Source of the DNA: Adiantum capillus-veneris
Lineage: Eukaryota; Streptophyta; Polypodiopsida; Polypodiales; Pteridaceae
Direction: 5' to 3'
NCBI GenBank assembly: GCA_014529385.2
Contig: CM043954.1
Coordinates: 97,858,747-97,922,746 of the forward strand
Length of the DNA stretch: 64,000 bases
The notes beneath the pieces are model-generated. The model was not told where the DNA came from. It did not search any database and saw only the letters and a program-made list of their open reading frames with translations. Position 1 is the first letter of the stretch. Each line of letters starts with the position of its first letter. The position numbers and the translations under genes were made by a program. Shown here in pieces: positions 1 to 10,685 of this stretch.

Positions 1-1
1 C

Positions 2-3000
2 GCCTACCATGTAGGATGGATAGAGATTGTACAATCCACCTCTAGTGCCACGAGCATCGAAGATCAACAGAAAATGATCTGTAATGTTATCCATGGCATT
101 ATTCAATCAGAAAGGCAAAACCAAGGGGTAAATATACTCTCAACTGGCCCCATGAGATTTTTGGATACGAGCAAGGCTCAACAGCCTACTCTATCACAAA
201 TGGAGACTCCTCTAATGAGTCCCATGGACCCATCTTACGTCATTTCACCTGGGGTCTCTATGCAATCTGAGCCTCCGAGCGACAACTTTAGCTTCCCTAA
301 CTTGGCTCAACCCTCTATTAAGGAAAACACAGTGCTCACTCCAGGGATAGGCCTAACAGAGAATGTACCGATGACATCTACGGTTAGCGCTGTGCCACTA
401 CCTAATGTCGTAGTACCTAATATGGGGCCTCGACCGTATGTGCCTCTAGCCCCTTATGCACACATGGCCCCCACACCTCCAATTGTACCACTTGTTTCCG
501 CTCCCTAGCCCTTATCCGAGTGGACCTATGCATGGTTATGTTCCATATCCTGCATCATCCACACATATGCCAAGACCGGTACCCGTCCCTCTCTCACATA
601 TGATTCCAAGAGTACCTCCACTGGCCCTGCCTCCTCACATAGGTGACTTGGCAGCGTTTGCTCAAACCATAGGTCGATCTATCACGGAAAATATGCGTCA
701 TGCATCTGATAGAGAGCCTAGAAGTAAGGCAGCACAAATTGCCAAACTCACGCAAAAATTCAATGGGGACGAAGATGCTAGAAAACACATTGAAGTGTTT
801 GAACAAGTATGTGATTCCTTAGGGGAACGCAACGAACTACATAAGTGCAATGCCTTAAGCTTGACATTAAGTGGGAAGGCTGGAGATTGGTATAGAACCC
901 TAAGGGTGGACGAGAAAACAATCTACCCTACCCTTCGAAGGTTGTTTCTAAAGGAGTACATACGAGAAGGTGTGCTTTGGGGTGTAGCATCTCAGCTACA
1001 GAAGGCCGAACGTAATGAAGGAGAGTCAGTAAGGGACTTCATTAGTCGTCTAAAGCACTTAAACTCTCGCTGCCCTGTAAATGAGCGCTTCAACAATAAC
1101 CAACTGCTTGATCGATTCATTCGAGGGTTGAGGAATGAAGGAATCTATAATGGACTAGTGATTAGAGGTATCACAACCTGGGAAGAGGTCACTGCCAACG
1201 CAATCCAATTAGAGGACAACTTGATGATAGCAGGCATGAGGGTGTCTACTGACACGAGATCCACTAGCTCACAAGCCATTGAGTATGAACCCATGACTGC
1301 AAAGCCCATTGCCAATGAGCCAAAGATATTTGAGACATTCTTAACAGACCTCACCAAGGCAATCCAAGAGTCTCTTCAGGATAATCGACCCGCTCAAAAT
1401 AGTCACATGTATCCAAGAAGGGAGCAACAATGGTGTTCCATTTGCTTAGGTCCACATAGCACTAGTGAGTGCCCTACCTTTAGAGTAAAATTTAATGGAA
1501 CTTGCAACGCATGTGGTAGGTATGGTCACCAAGCTAAGGATTGTTTAATGATCAAACGTATGATGGCAAATAGACCACCTGTAGCCTGGACGGATGCACC
1601 TCGAGCTCCTGTATTGATGCCTGCTCCACCTATTGAGCAACTACCGCAACACATGGTCCCTAGATCTCAAAATGTTGTACAAGCTACACCGCTACCACCT
1701 CCTGTGCTAGGACCGCAGCCCCCGCATCCAAGAGTCGCCCCTATGAACCAAGTGGGTTGCGATCCATCTAATGCTTATGCAGATGGCTGTGAGGAGGAAA
1801 TAGACACTAGTATTGCCTACGGACTTGATATATTGGAAGAGTGTCCTATATACTACATGGAAGATTGTTGGGGGCAAGTCAAGCCGGTTTATCAAGCTAC
1901 TGCTCTCGCATCCAGAGGTCAAAATATCAACACCCAGGCTAGGAGGCCACCTCTTCAATGCTACGAGTGTGGTGGACCACATTGGGCAGCGGAGTGCCCT
2001 ATTAGGGTGCAAAAGAATGCTGCACAGATGCAAATGAATCAAAGGAGCACGTCTGCAATGCCAATACTCACATGTAATCGTTGTGGCATAGATCACTTGA
2101 TTGCCCAATGCCCCTATAACCCAAATGCGCCTAAAATCACACCCCTAAATTTGGTCAAAATTGCTAGTGTGACATCGCCAATACCACCCGTCGCACCCGC
2201 TTATGCGATTACACAGTCCATGCTTCAAGGGCCAGGCCATATCCTCGAAGAGAGAGATACCGCGTCAGTTATCCAAGCAAATAAAAAGAAGACACGAAGG
2301 AAGAGGTCGCAGAATACGGGAAATTCAAAGCCAAGTTCCAAAACAAACATAGGAACAGGAGATGACCCAATGTATATGAATGACCTCGAGGATGATTCAG
2401 ATTCAATCGAGACAATGGAGACTAGAACCAATACCACAAAGGGAAAGACCGACAAAGAAAACCGTAACATGGAACCAAATGAAAACCGAATAAGAGAAAA
2501 CCATAAAGAGCCTCTGAAAACACCACAAGTGTTTCCAAATCCAATCCAAGACCCCCAAGATAAACCGCAGGGGCAAAAAGGGAAGAATCGTAAAAAGAAG
2601 ATTGGGACGTACCCAAACCCAGTAGACGAGATTGAGCACGTGAAACATCTAAGAGGTTTAGTGGAGGAGACTCAAAGGAAACTAGAACCAGAACCCATGC
2701 ATGTCAAAATTCATGACACAGTGTTTCCCACGCAAGTTCATCCACCCCACGTGAACCATAGACCGTTAGCCATATCTAGTATCATCCAAGAAGGGAGTGA
2801 GGACGGGACATTAGAAAGTGAGCATACACCTTTCTTGTTGGAAAGGATGTTTAACGAAGGAATACCTGATCCCATTGAGGAATATGAGATTCCATCCTCA
2901 CCAGTTCCTAGTCAAGGACCTACACCCTGCAAAATGCCAATGAATGTTGCCAAACTAGTGGACTTCATGTCTTCTGAGGTCCAAACCACGATCATAGCAA

Positions 3001-3130
3001 AGCTGTATGGAGATCCTGAGTTATTCCTTGCACTTCGAGCATTCCTTAAAGGAGAGCTACGAACGGGATTACCGCAGTTTGCGCAACCAAATAGGCCTGA
3101 CTCGATTATGATTGATGAGGAAAATCATGT
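2..3130 (+). pseudogene. gag: E1 gag: capsid and nucleocapsid with four zinc knuckles
   Basis: Structural polyprotein that packages element RNA in cytoplasmic particles. The frame is open from the window edge and shifts near position 500. A proline-rich N-terminal part precedes a retrotransposon-gag domain at about 740-1230 (L-x-G-x-A-x-x-W pattern near 870). Four zinc knuckles follow: 1434-1472 (CX2CX3HX4C), 1503-1544 (classic CX2CX4HX4C), 1959-1997 and 2073-2111 (both CX2CX3HX4C). Three of the four therefore have one residue less between the second Cys and His than the usual retroviral knuckle. A long charged linker (about 2260-2700) leads to the protease. The true start codon is upstream of the window. 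The gag assignment is firm from the knuckles and the capsid pattern; the short spacing is seen directly. Confidence 0.85.
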
Positions 3131-4240
3131 GCAATCACTTGACTTAGATGGACACGAGTCTGTGATCGAGGTACCCATTAACGAATTAGGACAGTATTTT
3201 GAAGGCGACGAGTCTAATGCGACCCTACCCATCACTACCAAGGGATTAACTATAAAGGGAATTCTTGATGGTGGTGCGGGAGTTAGCATCGTTACAAAAG
3301 ATTGTTGGGAATCCATGGGAAAACCCCGCCTCAATGTTACTAACATTGTGGTAAAGATGGAAAATGGTACCATAGCCAAACCTATGGGGATGCTCAAGGA
3401 TCTTAAGATCAAAGTTCTAGGACACAAGGTACGACATACGTTCATTGAAATGATTTTAGGATGACCATTCATGAGGGAAGCACAAATGGTTCATGATTGG
3501 TCTAAAAATCATGTCTATTTGCAATTCCAAGACTCTGTCCTTAGAGTGGATTTGGTGACTGGTAAGGTACACCCCTTAGGGAGTAAAACCATTATTGATC
3601 ATCGCTCTGACATGACAGTTCACTCGGCCCCACTACAATATTGTTACACTTGTAAGAAGGATACAGACATTGGCCAAGATTCTCCTTACATGGATGTGTT
3701 ACCGAGTATGACGGAATCAGACAACGTGGACTGGGTACACCTAGCTGCAACCATAGATACCTGGGGAAATAGAGGAACCACTTGGGTCACACCAGAGGGG
3801 GAAGAGGTACCACAAATTGCACCTCTGAACATGATAAGTTCCATACATGCATCTTCTAAGGGAAAGGCAATTGTAGACCAATCTGACAGTGACATCGATA
3901 GCTCAATAGAAGACTTTGACCAACACGACTCAGACACGGACTCCCAGAGTGAAACGGATTCTGAATCTCATGAATTAGAGAGTGGATCAAGTTCAGAGTG
4001 AAAACATTCGGAAGGACCGAGCACATCAACCGATGATAGCTCCTCCGAGAGTGAAGAGGACACCAACGAGGACTCCTTTAGTGAGCCAGATCTAAATGCA
4101 AATCAAAAGCAGGTCTCAAATAAGAAAAAGAAAAACTTTAAGAGGCGTCGATATCGAGCCAATGTACGTGCTAGGATAAAAAAGAAGAGATCCTCAACAG
4201 AATGGCTCAGTTATATAGGAGCATGTAATGCTCATCGAAA
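3131..4240 (+). pseudogene. pro: E1 first retropepsin and acidic linker
   Basis: Aspartic protease that would cut the gag-pol polyprotein. The active site reads D-G-G-A-G at 3267-3281, where most retropepsins have D-S/T-G. The C-terminal I-L-G motif at about 3453-3461 is followed by TGA (3462) and P-F-M; the family motif I-L-G-R-P-F predicts Arg there, so CGA to TGA is the simplest cause. The same frame continues through a linker very rich in Ser, Asp and Glu (about 3880-4100), broken by TGA at 3999, then a Lys/Arg-rich stretch leading to RT. E6 has a D-S-G-A-G protease with the same I-L-G-R-P-F motif in the same place (53150-53520). The linker has no recognised function. Confidence 0.75.
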
Positions 4241-4241
4241 A

Positions 4242-6020
4242 TTGGTAGACAATTGGGGTGAATATCTCCAAAATGTTATGTGGTGTAGACCACGACCCCA
4301 TGACATAGCCCAATTAGAGATCATAGACAAGCCAAAGTTGAGCCGCACTGCAAGGAGGCGTCAAAACCAAGAGTTAGCTCGACAACACAAGAAAGCAGAA
4401 ATGGAAGCACAGACCAAAGCACAACCAGAATCCACAGACTTGCATCCTGCACCAGAACATTTCAAATCTTACACCACAGGGGAAGCAAAGGTTGTGTACA
4501 CAAAAGCCCAAAGAATACCTATCGATGGGAATAATGGAATCTATGATGGTCCGGAAATAGTTAAAGAAATAGAATTAGCCGACCCTGGTGAAGAATCAAA
4601 ACCTGTTTTTATTGCCCAAGACCTCACAGAAGTTGAAGAGGCGGTCCTCAAAGAGCTTCTCAAGGAATTCAAGGACATATTCGCTTGGACATACCATGAT
4701 ATGAAAGGTATTCCACCTTCTGTGGTCCAACATACAATCCCTATGATTAGCACTGCGAAGCCCATACAACAAAGACCCTGCCCGATGAATCCTAAGTACA
4801 CAAAGATCATTCAAGAAGAACTAGAAAAGATTATCAAATGTGGGTTCATATATCCTATTGAACACTCTGAATGGGTGTCTCCAATAGTTATTGTGCCAAA
4901 AAAGAATGGGAAACTCAAGGTGTGCGTGGACCACAAAAAAGTTAATGCAGCTACTAGAAGAGACCATTACCCCCTACCATATTCCGAACATGTACTCGAA
5001 AGAGTTGAAGGCAAGGAAGCTTATAGCTTTCTAGATGGGTACTCGGGCTACAACCAAATCACGATAGCGCTAGAGGACCAAGCTAAAACTGCCTTCATCA
5101 CAGAATTTGGCGTGTTTGCATTTTGTGTGATGGCTTTTGGCTTAACAAATGCCCCTGCTACATTCCAACGATTAATAAACACTGCTTTTAAAGAATATTT
5201 GAGAGAGTTTTGTGAAGCTTTCTTAGACGACCTTTGTGTTTACTCTTCTTGGAAAGAACATCTATCATGTTTGCGGAAGGTGTTTGAAAAGTGTAGGTTA
5301 TATCGTATCTCATTGAACCCGTTCAAATGCCAATTTTGGGTCAAGCATGGAGTTATTTTAGGGCATATAGTATCTAAGAATGGTATCTCAACCGATGAGA
5401 GCAAAATTAAAGTGATTCTAGAGTTACCACCACCAACCAATTACAAGGGAGTTCAAAGGTTCATGGGACACGTGGGTTATTATCGACGGTTTATTTTATT
5501 TTTCGCTGAGATAGCACGTCCTTTGTACAAGATTCTCATTGAATTTAAATGGACTGAAGAGTGTGACCAGGCCTATGAACAATTGAAGAAAACACTAGCA
5601 AGTGCTCCGATTTTAAGGACACCTAACTGGCATGTCATTTTCCATGTGCATATTGATGCATCAAACTTTGCTATTGGGTGTGTTCTCACTCAACCAGGAG
5701 AACATAAATTGGACTATCCCATTAGCTTTGCAAGCCGTCAATTGAACGATGCTGAAAGGAACTACACCACTATAGAGTGAGAAGGTTTAGCAATGGTTTA
5801 TGCAGTAAAGAAATTTCGCTACTACCTTCTGGCAAACAAGTTCGTATTTTATGTGGATCATCAAGCATTGCTGTATCTGGTAAACAAGCCATGCTCCACA
5901 GGAAGAATCACACGATGGTTGTTAATTCTTATGGAGTTTGATTTCACGATTGTAGTGAGACCCGGTAAAAGGCACGTCATGGCTGATCATTTGTCTCGCA
6001 TACCCAATGGTGAAGCCCCT
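4242..6020 (+). pseudogene. pol: E1 reverse transcriptase and RNase H
   Basis: RT copies element RNA into DNA and RNase H removes the RNA strand. Before RT comes the Gypsy pre-RT motif D-I-F-A-W (about 4675-4690). RT motifs in order: W-V-S-P-I (about 4873), the L-D-G-Y-S-G-Y-N-Q block (about 5030-5055), the F-G-L-T-N-A-P-A-T-F-Q block (about 5137-5168), and the catalytic F-L-D-D at 5220-5231. The thumb/connection motif G-H-V-G-Y-Y-R-R-F lies near 5466. RNase H has its first Asp in H-I-D-A-S near 5650, the second in V-D-H-Q-A-L near 5855 and the last in A-D-H-L-S-R near 5990, so its catalytic set looks present. One TGA (5778) splits RNase H; E6 has Arg at the matching place. Confidence 0.92.
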
Positions 6021-7470
6021 ACAGGAGTTGATGATGAATTACCCGATACTTCCCTATTCATAGTTGAGACTATGCCTGAATGGAGTGAGAACATTGTTAA
6101 CTATTTAGTTAATGGTTTTCCACCCAAGGAACTTCGTAAGGATATCGCTCGAAGGCTAGTAAAAGAATGTGAACCCTATTGATTGATTGCCGGAACTCTG
6201 TATAGACTAGGCAAGGACGATATTCTTAGGCGTTGTGCCCGCGAGGATGAATATTTGTATATCTTGCAAGAAGCACATATGGGCATAGCAGGAGGACATT
6301 TTTCATGAGACCTGACTGCTAGAAAGGTGCTGCAATCAGGCTATTGGTGGCCAACTTTATTTAAGGATGCATCACTTTTTACAAAAGGGTGTGATGAGTG
6401 CCAACGTTACAAGACCACACAGCGCAAAGATAGAATGCCCTTACATCCTATTAAAGTAACCCAGCCATTTGAAAAATGGGGCTTAGACTTTGTAGGTCCA
6501 ATTAGTCCCGCAGCTCGCAACACTCAATCTCGATATATTCTAGTTGCTACGGACTATGTAACAAAGTGGGCTGAAGCTAAGGCTTCACAAAAAGCTGACG
6601 CGAGGACAACAACTAAGTTTCTTTTTGAGAAAATTATCACAAGATTTGGTTGCCCTTTTGAAATTGTTAGTGATAATGGTACCCATTTTATAAATGAGGT
6701 AATAAGAGAGCTTACCACGACCTTTATGATATCCCACCATAAGTCTACACCTTATTACCCGCAAGCTAATGGAAAAGACGAGAGCACCAACAAGACTCTA
6801 ATCTCTATTTTAACCAAGACGGTAGAAGCTCATCGCACTGATTGGGATTTGAAGTTGACATCTGCTCTATGGGCTTATCGTACTGCTTATAAAGTGGCTA
6901 TTAATTGTACGCCATTCAAAATGGTATACGGCCAAGAAGCGGTTATGCCTTGGGAGTTTGTCATTCCTAGTCTTAGGGTAGCTTTGCAAGAAGGATGGAA
7001 TGGTAACCCCTTAACCGAGCGTTTGTATATCTTAGAAAAACTAGACGAAGAGAGACAGTTGGCTGTGCAAAATGCTCTTGTGGAAAAGGATAGGAGAAAG
7101 AAGTGGTTTGATCGCCATGTGAAGGACAAGGACATCAAAGTTGGTGATAAAGTCCTTATGTATGGAGTACGTAAAGAGAAGAAAAAGTTGAAATATGCTG
7201 GTAAAGGACCATATAGAGTATGTGAAATTACCCCACAAGGTACCCTTCGTGTGGAAAATCTTGATGGAGTTGAAACCATTGGATTCCTCAATGGGAGTAA
7301 ATTCAAAAGATATTATGATCCTTTAAGCCAAGAAGAACTACGGGCCATTCATCAAAAGAAGGCCGCCAAAGCACAAACAGAGTTAAAGAAGATACAAGCT
7401 CAAGCTGAGGCTAACGAGCGACAACAACGTATAAGACAAAAACGAGAGGCTAACCTTGGAGTCACAAATG
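6021..7470 (+). pseudogene. int: E1 integrase
   Basis: DDE integrase that inserts the cDNA into the host chromosome. The N-terminal zinc-binding module shows H (A-H-M-G near 6275), H (G-G-H-F near 6295) and C-x-x-C (C-D-E-C near 6392); TGA codons at 6180 and 6306 interrupt it. Core residues: first Asp in A-T-D-Y near 6550, second in S-D-N-G-T near 6673, Glu in the Q-A-N-G-K-D-E block near 6765. A C-terminal G-P-Y motif is near 7207. No chromodomain follows; the frame runs through a Lys/Gln-rich stretch (about 7330-7450) directly into the second protease-like domain. This contrasts with E6, which has two copies of the zinc-binding module. Confidence 0.9.
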
Positions 7471-7890
7471 CATTCCACGTGGAAATCGAAGAGGATTGGT
7501 TGGACTCTGACACACCTCTACGATACCCTATTGAGTTAAATAGTGCCTATGGAAAAGTGCTATATAACGCCTTATTGGACACGGGTGCTAAATATAATCT
7601 GCTATCCTATGGGGTGTGGTGTCAGTTAGGGAAGCCACCTCTATCTGAGAGTATTATCCAAATCAAGGGTGTCAACAAGAAAAAAAACTACGGTTTTTGG
7701 AATCTGGCACACTTCTGTCAGTTATGACAATGGAATTGTAGCTCAAGACTTTTTGGTCATGCCTACTGGAACTATAGAGGGTAATATAAACCTAGGATGC
7801 ACATGGATGATAGCCACCAAATGCACTATTGATTGGGGGACTGGGGGTGTCACAACGCAAAAACCAACTCTTATCCCTACCACTCAAGCC
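7471..7890 (+). pseudogene. E1 second retropepsin-like domain after integrase
   Basis: About 15 codons after a W-L-D motif lies a hydrophobic strand ending in D-T-G-A (7578-7589) followed by N-L-L-S-Y, the form of a retropepsin active site. The domain is in frame with integrase up to the A-run near 7680, where a one-base shift moves it to the next frame; there it continues with a strand-rich segment. E6 has the same arrangement at 56925-57360 (E/D-x-W-L-D, then V-L-V-D-T-G-A, then a late I-L-G-x-x-W-M). A second aspartic-protease-like domain downstream of integrase is not part of the standard Gypsy plan. Whether it is a peptidase, a dimer partner for the first, or a binding fold is unknown. 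Confidence 0.7.
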
Positions 7891-8700
7891 ATAGTCCCTG
7901 AGATATTGCCTAAGGAAATAAAACCCAAGACATTGCATAACCAGGAGGTTGAACCATACATCCCCATAGCCCAACTCTCTAGATCTTCAACTGATGTATT
8001 TGAAAGAAAGCTTGAGACACACAAGAACCATCCTAATATAACAAAGAAAGCATACAAGTGGGTCCCTAAAGCTTCTTTAGTAACCATGGCTGATGCTAAA
8101 AAACAGAAGCCTCGTAAGAAAAGTCCCACTCGCTCCAAGAAATGTAAGAAAACGTGGCGCTGGATTCATAAACGACTATTAAAAGCCCAAGGATACTATA
8201 AAGGAAATGATCAAATCTGGGTGCCCAAACGTAAATTGTACTCTTACCTGTCACCTGGCCCATGTAAACCCAATCCTGTGGCTCCAAAACAAATTGAAAA
8301 TCGTGGAAAGGAAAAAATCACGGAATGCGACACACCTGCTCCAGAGCTAGTTTGGGTGCCAAAGAAAGAATGATTTGTTCCACCTAGCTCAGGAACAGGA
8401 AAAGCAAATAAAGCTTCTTGCTCTTCATGTAGTTCCTATACGGAAATAGAAGCTTCGACACAACCTCCACCTACCATTGTACATATCCATACAAGCAAGA
8501 AAGAGTTTGCACCTCCCGTTGTAGATTCACCACCTCCAACAATGTTGCAAATAAAATCATGGGAGAGTACCTTACCACCCTTGCAACTAGATGAAACACA
8601 TAGGGTGATCGAAAACTATTGGTTAAAGCCTTTACCCATAACAACTTGGAACAACTGGTTTCAAAAGGTGACGATATCATTCCAAAAAGTAAGATCTACC
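7891..8700 (+). pseudogene. E1 basic C-terminal tail with WVPK repeats
   Basis: A Lys/Arg-rich continuation of the same polyprotein. The tetrapeptide W-V-P-K occurs three times, at 8059-8070, 8218-8229 and 8353-8364. Between the first two lies a very basic run with many Lys and Trp-Arg-Trp. The frame is broken by TGA at 8371 and then stays open to about 8838 through a Pro-rich segment. E6 has one W-V-P-K at 57444-57455 and a degenerate copy just after it. I do not recognise the domain. Its charge suggests nucleic-acid or nucleolar binding, but that is inference only. Confidence 0.55.
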
Positions 8701-8701
8701 C

Positions 8702-8715
8702 AAGGAAGGGGGGAG
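8702..8715 (+). other. Polypurine tract, candidate 3' LTR boundary of E1
   Basis: The run AAGGAAGGGGGGAG is followed at once by TGTTTGC. Polypurine tracts prime plus-strand synthesis and sit directly before the 3' LTR, which starts with TG. Nearly the same tract precedes the LTR starts at 10699 and 36023. It may be the true 3' boundary of E1, or an internal second tract if E1 ends at 10699. Confidence 0.5.
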
Positions 8716-8796
8716 TGTTTGCTGACATCCGTCATTCACTTACTTCCCTCTCAACCTTCCTCCCTGACATCTCAGTCTCCAATCTTAGAGAATGTA

Positions 8797-8804
8797 TATA
8801 TAAA
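8797..8804 (+). promoter_or_regulatory. TATA-box-like element
   Basis: TATATAAA, followed by GCC, lies 80 bases after the TG at 8716. That spacing fits the U3 region of a short LTR. Alternatively it could drive the ORF at 8942. AATAAA-like sequences occur near 8865. Confidence 0.35.
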
Positions 8805-8941
8805 GCCTTATACTCACAAAAACAAGATCAAAAAGTAAAAGAGCAAGAGCCATAACACAAAACAATAAAAACAAATTATGCACAAAAACACGACCCTTGT
8901 AATATTTGCACTCTAACCATCATCTATTTGCGTGTACAGAT

Positions 8942-9364
8942 ATGGCTAGTATGCTAGAGTCATCCACTCCTGCCTTGGGTGAGAGGTACCCTCATTACTT
9001 TTCACAAATGTTTCACATGGTCTTTCCAGTGCTTGCATGTGAATGGGATTTGATAGGTACGCTAGCATGTGAGAGGAATTTTGAGGAGTTAGAATGGCTG
9101 ATACGTCTCTTGACCACGTCTGATCCATACTTAGTAGAGAGCGTTTCTCCCATTGCACAAGCCTACCCTTTTGACCAAGATGACTATAGGCGTCTAGTGA
9201 CCTTCTTAGTAAACATGGGCACCTATGATGAAGAAGAAAATTTACATAACTACACGGATGGCACATATGGTCTCATGGATGATAACTTTGTTTATCTCGA
9301 CGACGAGGATAGGGGTTTAGCCTTAGGGTTTCCCCCCAACCTCTACAATATCCTATTCCCTTGA
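8942..9364 (+). CDS. Uncharacterised acidic 141-residue protein
   Basis: An uninterrupted frame with ATG at 8942 and stop TGA at 9362-9364, about 100 bases after the last readable pol frame. The protein is rich in Glu, Asp, Leu, Phe and Tyr, strongly acidic in its C-terminal half (runs of Asp/Glu such as Y-L-D-D-E-D), and has no signal peptide, zinc knuckle, catalytic motif or clear membrane segment. I do not recognise it. It sits where some plant Gypsy lineages carry an extra ORF between pol and the 3' LTR, but nothing in it looks like an envelope protein. It is intact while the neighbouring pol frame has many stops, which hints at selection, a younger insertion, or chance at this length. 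It is not a shadow of another frame. Confidence 0.5.
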   Translation: MASMLESSTPALGERYPHYFSQMFHMVFPVLACEWDLIGTLACERNFEELEWLIRLLTTSDPYLVESVSPIAQAYPFDQDDYRRLVTFLVNMGTYDEEENLHNYTDGTYGLMDDNFVYLDDEDRGLALGFPPNLYNILFP

Positions 9365-10685
9365 CTCTTTAGGGGGAGTGCAAATAATTAGGTTAGGGTT
9401 CCTTATGTTTTTTGTTGTGTTCAATAAGTGTTGGTACCTTTTCCCACTAATGTGCCTCCTGGAGGTATTCCTTTTGTTTCCTAGTGTGTACATGAGCGTG
9501 TTGCTATTGATAGGATTTGGACCTTCATGGAACCTTTCTCTCGTTCACACTTCAAATCAAGCACGACCATCAACACAAACAGGTGTTTTATGTCCATTAG
9601 CATTGCCCTTATCTTTTTGCATCCATGTTTGTCTGCTTTGATTGTGATTGGTAGCATAATATTCAGCGCATTTGCTTAGTATCAAACATTTAATTCAATG
9701 TAATGTTTTGTCATAATCACTTGTCTAAGTTTAAAAATCAAGCAGTCCAACTAAGCTAGTTTGACCATGGGGAATGCCTTCCTAATAAGCAATGGTTACT
9801 TAGGTTCTTAATCCGATTTAGGCAGCATTGTGTGAAATGTACTAGGGCTTTCTAGTGGGCTTAACCCTATTGACCTTTAGCTTAAGTATTAAAAAGGGAG
9901 TTTACTAATGTGATGAGCGTGGGGAGGGTAACAGTGTTATATGACCCCCCAAAGTTACAAATTAAAATGCTGAAAATGAACAAACAAAAAAATCAAAGTG
10001 CCACAATGTAAAATTTTAAGCTGGAAGAGAAATCCCTGCTTAAATTGGTACTTCACTCACATGTATCGCCTATGGTACTAGAGCCCTAGAGGTTCCCAGT
10101 GTGGGCGCTTTTCCTTGAAAAGCAAAAAACCCAAGGCATACAAAATAAGCACACACATCAAAATTGAATCAATGTGAAAAGACTTTGGGGGTCAAAGAAA
10201 AGGTAATCAGTCAGGCGATGATTTCATGAGAAATTCCTTTTATCGTAGCTTAACTTCAAGGTCTTCTAGGTATAGCCTCTAGTCAGCCCTCGAACATCAA
10301 ATACTTGGCTCTCGCGATTAAACAACTTAATTGACCAGAGAAAATTGAGAAGTTACCCATGGTATTAATAGTCGAGCTCTAGTGCCTTTTGACCGTTAAA
10401 TTAGCAACCCCGGACTTGTTTAATTTTTTACCTTTACATCTGTTTATGCATTTGATTATATTGCAATTTAATGTTTATTGCTGACAAATTGTCTAAAATT
10501 TTGTTACCAATCAATTTGTCTGTTTATTGCATATGATTTTTAATTGTATATGAGAATGCAATTACTGTGGCAATGTTGTTTGATTTTGCAGTGATTGAAG
10601 AAGGCTACGCACATCCATGTCGACTGCTCTTCCATCTCGACGAACGAACTTCAACTGGATAGCTTCCGAGGACGGAATCTACATC
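9365..10685 (+). other. Long non-coding 3' region of a Gypsy-type element
   Basis: No frame of note apart from short accidental ones. The stretch is AT-rich and ends in a polypurine tract, so it is read as the 3' untranslated part of the element whose LTR starts at 10699. A comparable long non-coding block before a polypurine tract is present at about 34740-36009. Confidence 0.5.

Larger units (their letters stand above)
1..8715 (+). mobile_element. E1: Ty3/Gypsy LTR retrotransposon, 5' end outside window
   Basis: The order is gag, protease, reverse transcriptase, RNase H, integrase, then a second retropepsin-like domain and a basic tail. Protease before RT and integrase after RNase H is the Ty3/Gypsy order. 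No chromodomain follows integrase. From about 500 to 7727 everything lies in one reading frame, interrupted by TGA codons at 3462, 3999, 5778, 6180 and 6306. A one-base shift in the A-run near 7680 moves the tail to another frame, and one more frame change near 500 separates the gag N-terminus. No 5' LTR or primer site is inside the window. The 3' end is uncertain: a polypurine tract with a TG start occurs at 8702-8716, and a second one at 10686-10699. The element is defective as it stands but mildly decayed. Confidence 0.9.

Noticed and set aside
8942-9364. Reading the 141-codon ORF as an envelope gene
   Set aside because: No signal peptide, membrane helix or cysteine pattern is visible; position alone is not enough.
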